From positions 1-8,599 of the forward strand of contig WRMR01000195.1 of assembly GCA_009776995.1 (NCBI GenBank): 8,599 nt of DNA, given 5' to 3'. Position 1 is the first letter of the stretch, and each line of letters begins with the position of its first letter. The DNA is from Planctomycetaceae bacterium. GTDB lineage: Bacteria > Planctomycetota > Planctomycetia > Pirellulales > Thermoguttaceae. The notes beneath the pieces were generated by a model. It searched no databases, was not told the DNA's origin, and saw only the letters and a list, made by a program, of their open reading frames with translations. Positions 6,109-8,599 of this stretch are shown here, piece after piece. Made by a program: the position numbers and the translations under genes.

Positions 6109-6888
6109 ATGCAACACGAACAATACGGCCAACTGCTTTTGGATGCGATTCGCGAAACCCTGGAAACGATGGCGTTTGCCGAGATCGTTCCTTATTCGAT
6201 GAAAATCGGCAACAGGGAACTGATGGATGTTAATGAACTGCACGTTGCCGCCAAGCACGGCGCGACGGCATCCCAACCGGACGACGGCTGGGGATATTCG
6301 TCCGACCCCGTATCGGAACCGGCAGCTTGGGGTGAAACTTCGACCGTTCAACCGTCGATTTCCGAATCAACTGACGCCTGGGGAACCGGCGCGTCTCCGA
6401 TTACCGACCGGATGTGGGCTAATCCGCTGGACGCCTGGGAAGAAAACGTCACCCTTCCCATCCCACAAACCACCGAAGCCGATATCACCAAACAGGCCGA
6501 TTTCGACAAGTTAATGAACGAGCAGGACAACTGGTGCTGGGCCTGTCTCAAAGTCAATTCGCCGGAACTGGATTGCATCTGGTTTATTGTTTCGAAGCAA
6601 CTTGCCCAGGAACTGGCACGCACGATGTACGCAGGCGATGATTTTCAACTGGATAATCCCGCCCTGCGTGACATCATCGCCGAACTGACCAACGTGCTGG
6701 GCGGACGACTGATGCTGCTGCTGGAGGAAACCGTCGGCAAATTTACGCTCGAAGTTCCCGTCACCGGAACCGGGCAACCGGATTTGCCGGACAACACTCA
6801 TTGCGAGACAGTGACGTGCAAGGTTTTTGCCGACCACGTTTACCCGATTATCAGCATGATGTATTTCAAGGAAAGCCAGCCGAAGTAA
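6109..6888 (+). CDS. cheX: CheX/CheC-family CheY-P phosphatase with a long insert
   Basis: Members of this family dephosphorylate CheY-P and so end the signal. The 259-residue protein begins with a typical first helix (LLDAIRETLETMAFAEI, 10-26). It resumes at about 138 with WCWACLKV and the phosphatase signature D-x3-E-x2-N (Asp188, Glu192, Asn195), with Pro217 at the expected distance. One signature only points to CheX rather than two-site CheC or FliY. Residues of about 40-135 are a hydrophilic Pro/Thr/Ser/Asp-rich insert with Trp at 61, 74, 91, 103 and 110, mostly in Ala/Gly-Trp-Gly contexts; without it the length would match ordinary CheX (about 160). The start at 6109 has AGGG (6097-6100) 8 nt upstream; a TTG at 6061 overlaps the cheY stop and is less likely. 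It is the last gene of the cluster. Confidence 0.85.
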   Translation: MQHEQYGQLLLDAIRETLETMAFAEIVPYSMKIGNRELMDVNELHVAAKHGATASQPDDGWGYSSDPVSEPAAWGETSTVQPSISESTDAWGTGASPITDRMWANPLDAWEENVTLPIPQTTEADITKQADFDKLMNEQDNWCWACLKVNSPELDCIWFIVSKQLAQELARTMYAGDDFQLDNPALRDIIAELTNVLGGRLMLLLEETVGKFTLEVPVTGTGQPDLPDNTHCETVTCKVFADHVYPIISMMYFKESQPK

Positions 6889-6908
6889 GAATTTGGCCTG
6901 GCAGTTTT
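6875..6908. terminator. Possible terminator between cheX and ruvC
   Basis: GCCAG (6875-6879) pairs with CTGGC (6898-6902), extended by CC/GG with one bulged C, and AGTTTT follows. It overlaps the cheX stop, and the converging ruvC stop lies at its right edge. On the - strand the stem is followed by CTTTCC, so it might also serve ruvC. The stem is short and the T-run has only four bases, so strength is uncertain. Confidence 0.35.
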
Positions 6909-7393
6909 CACGATCCGACTTTTCCGTGATAGAAGTGGCATAGGGCGACAGCAAGTGCATCGGCCACGTCAGGCGGCTCGGGGGTTCGTGGGAGTTGCAA
7001 TTCGTGCTGAATCGCTCGTTGCATTTGATCTTTGGGGGCATGTCCCGAACCGGTCAGCAGTTTCTTAATCTTCGTTGCCGCATAAGGATGGACCGGGATG
7101 TCCGATTGGGCCGCTGCCAGACAGATTGCGCCGCGAGCGTGTCCCATCAGAATAGCTGTTCGCGGACGATCATAGTGCGAATACAATTCTTCAAGTGCCA
7201 CCGCATTGGGGGCAAATGTTGTGATAATCTCCCGCACGCCATCGAAAATTTCCCGAATTTTGTGGGGTAGCATGTCACTCTGACTGCGAACGACTCCCGC
7301 TTCGAGCAACCGGACCTTGCCGCCGACCGGCGTTTCGATCACGCCATAGCCGGTGGTGTTCAATCCGGGATCAATCCCCAAAATCACGGTCAT
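6908..7393 (-). CDS. ruvC: Holliday junction resolvase RuvC
   Basis: RuvC is the endonuclease that cuts Holliday junctions made during recombination, working with the RuvAB branch-migration complex. The 161-residue protein carries the RNase H-like fold motifs: Asp8 in GIDPGLNTTGYG, Glu68 in VALEEL, and Asp142 and Asp145 in PPDVADALAVALCH. These correspond to the E. coli catalytic set Asp7, Glu66, Asp138 and Asp141. The block YSHYDRPRTAILMGHARG (71-88) is the one I recognise from planctomycete RuvC. It converges on cheX with only 19 bp between the stop codons. No ruvA or ruvB is adjacent in the window. A MITE-like element ends 16 bp before the ATG, so the native promoter region may have been displaced. 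GGAAAG upstream is a modest ribosome binding site. Confidence 0.95.
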   Translation of the reverse strand: MTVILGIDPGLNTTGYGVIETPVGGKVRLLEAGVVRSQSDMLPHKIREIFDGVREIITTFAPNAVALEELYSHYDRPRTAILMGHARGAICLAAAQSDIPVHPYAATKIKKLLTGSGHAPKDQMQRAIQHELQLPRTPEPPDVADALAVALCHFYHGKVGS

Positions 7394-7409
7394 GCGAGAC
7401 TTTCCATAA

Positions 7410-7510
7410 TAGACTTATTCGGAAACTCAATAGATTTCTTCCCAAACTACCCATATTGTTGATTTTTGGAAAAATGGGCAATTACATTTCTGGGTTTCCG
7501 AACAAGTCTA
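7410..7510. mobile_element. 101-bp MITE-like element bounded by TA
   Basis: TAGACTTATTCGGAAACTCA (7410-7429) and the reverse complement of 7491-7510 match in 18 of 20 positions, so the ends are near-perfect terminal inverted repeats. Both ends are TA, as expected of a TA target duplication by an IS630/Tc1-mariner-type or related transposase. The interior is AT-rich, has no ORF and contains a small CCCAT/ATGGG stem (7450-7454 with 7474-7478). It is non-autonomous, so a full-length relative would be needed for movement. The repeats are seen directly; the family is inferred. Confidence 0.75.
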
Positions 7511-7513
7511 ATG

Positions 7514-7584
7514 AATACAGAATGACGAACGGTTTTGGTTCAGACTGATCGAACTATGGCTAACAATATTTTGCATTCTGTATT
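7514..7584. repeat. 11-bp perfect inverted repeat beside the MITE
   Basis: AATACAGAATG (7514-7524) is perfectly complementary to CATTCTGTATT (7574-7584) across a 49-nt AT-rich loop. It begins 3 bp after the MITE-like element and lies downstream of the hydrolase stop. There is no T-run, so it is not a standard terminator. It could be the remnant of a second small element or a structured RNA end. Confidence 0.5.
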
Positions 7585-7608
7585 GACATCGCCGACTCGT
7601 ATCGAAAA

Positions 7609-8599
7609 TCAGGAAGTGGAAACAAGATCACGCAAAAAGGTGGGTACTTTTTCTTTGATTTCGGCGGGGTCAACTCGATAAGAAGTGGCAGGTTGTGCCA
7701 TGGTTTTCTGGAAAAAATCGACAACCTTTTTCTCATATTCCTGACCGGCACGCTCGGCCGTTTCTCCGTGCGCACTGTCGGAAACGACCCAAACTCTGGG
7801 ACGGCGATGCATGCGGTGGCAGAATGAGTGAATTTGGTCAATACGGCAAAAGGCGTCGTTATTGCCGTGAATGATGAAAGTCGGCTGGTGAGCGAGTTGG
7901 ACGAGTAATCGTGTACTGACAAATCGACAGCCGCACCAGAAACCGAGAATCCAACGCCACCACCCCGTAATGAGTATATAAAATGGACAAGCGACGGAAA
8001 ACAAGATAGCTTTAACAAGCAGAAAAGCGTATTTTCGTGAGAAAATCGTACTCCAGCGGCGTCGCACTTTCGTCAACGTCGTCCAGCAGTTGCGTTCAAA
8101 AAGCCGCCCTTCCGGGGCGGGACTGTCGAGAACCACGGAAGTAACTCGCGAATCGATTCCCGCAACACAAACTGCCACCGTTGCCCCTTTGCTGAGACCG
8201 AACAGGCCGATCTTGAAATTTTCGACCGCCTGATTTCTTTCCGAAACATAATCCACGGCCGCATGAACATCAGCAAGATCGTTTTTCGTAACCCAAGGTG
8301 TGGGAATATGTTCGTGCGTAATCCGACTGTCTCCGTGGTTCCTCATGTCGAAGGAAAAAACATCAAAACCGGATTCGTTGAAAAAATCCACTTGGGATGA
8401 GATTCCCCATCGTGTGCCATTCAATTCGTGACAATAAATAATCGCACCTTGTGGCGTTTGTGAACGGCAGGCAAAATAGGAACCTTGGAGCAAAGCACCG
8501 TCTTTTGTGCTAAATTCAATTTCTTCTGCGTCAAAGCGTCGTTTACCTCTTCGAACAGGCAACCACGGTGTCGATGCGAACAACTGCGAGGATCGAGAG
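7609..8599 (-). CDS. Alpha/beta hydrolase, N-terminus beyond the window edge
   Basis: This is a serine hydrolase of the alpha/beta fold; substrate unknown. Numbering from a TTG codon at 8583, the nucleophile Ser131 lies in GLSKG (129-133), the acid is probably Asp243 (IHGNNDAF) and the base His272 (SDSAHGE). Before them are a strand with an HELNG turn (52-56) and DMRNHGDS (79-86). An inserted cap (about 165-225) contains a strongly hydrophobic, Trp-rich stretch (about 186-219) that could contact or cross a membrane. The frame has no stop up to position 8598 and no early ATG, so the gene very likely starts outside and could carry a signal or anchor. It points the same way as ruvC, 215 bp apart, with mobile-element debris between them. 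The fold is confident; a peptidase, esterase or lipase role cannot be separated. Confidence 0.85.
   Translation of the reverse strand, partial: SRSSQLFASTPWLPVRRGKRRFDAEEIEFSTKDGALLQGSYFACRSQTPQGAIIYCHELNGTRWGISSQVDFFNESGFDVFSFDMRNHGDSRITHEHIPTPWVTKNDLADVHAAVDYVSERNQAVENFKIGLFGLSKGATVAVCVAGIDSRVTSVVLDSPAPEGRLFERNCWTTLTKVRRRWSTIFSRKYAFLLVKAILFSVACPFYILITGWWRWILGFWCGCRFVSTRLLVQLAHQPTFIIHGNNDAFCRIDQIHSFCHRMHRRPRVWVVSDSAHGETAERAGQEYEKKVVDFFQKTMAQPATSYRVDPAEIKEKVPTFLRDLVSTS

Noticed and set aside
7583..7588. TTGACA on the + strand as a -35 box
   Set aside because: No -10 box is present at 16-18 nt, and it would drive antisense transcription into the hydrolase.
1..8599. CRISPR array, tRNA or rRNA genes
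   Set aside because: No regularly spaced identical repeats, no cloverleaf with conserved tRNA arms and no rRNA-like sequence were seen.

Overview
The window carries a compact chemotaxis signalling cluster on the + strand, facing two genes on the - strand. The RuvC protein has a YSHYxRPRTAILMGHARG block that I associate with Planctomycetes of the Pirellulales type. The moderate GC content, the CheA with two phosphotransfer domains and the short dispersed palindromes fit that, but the assignment is an inference from memory of the families, not a search.

Layout. Positions 1-501 hold no recognisable gene. A good leftward sigma-70-type promoter at 10-38 suggests a divergent gene just outside the window. 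Six genes follow in one direction: cheA (502-2949), cheR (3072-3923), cheB (3925-4974), cheD (5116-5622), cheY (5672-6064) and a CheX-like CheY-P phosphatase (6109-6888). A possible terminator overlaps the cheX stop. Then come ruvC (6908-7393, -), a 215-bp gap holding a 101-bp MITE-like element and a second inverted repeat, and an alpha/beta hydrolase (7609 to the right edge, -) whose 5' end is cut off by the window.

How the genes work together. CheA autophosphorylates and passes phosphate to CheY (output) and CheB (adaptation). CheR methylates receptors, CheB demethylates and deamidates them, CheD deamidates receptor glutamines, and the CheX-like protein should dephosphorylate CheY-P. All key catalytic residues of these six proteins are visible. 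No stand-alone cheW, no receptor gene and no flagellar or pilus gene is present, so the sensor and output must be encoded elsewhere.

Points of most interest. A nested palindrome of about 60-70 bp occurs twice: once in frame in the cheA interdomain linker and once just upstream of the cheD start. The CheX-like domain is interrupted by a Trp-containing low-complexity insert of about 95 residues. A MITE-like element bounded by TA lies 16 bp upstream of ruvC. The cheA-cheR spacer is very C-rich and G-poor. I did not find a wholly new biological system; this is a recognisable chemotaxis operon with unusual decorations.
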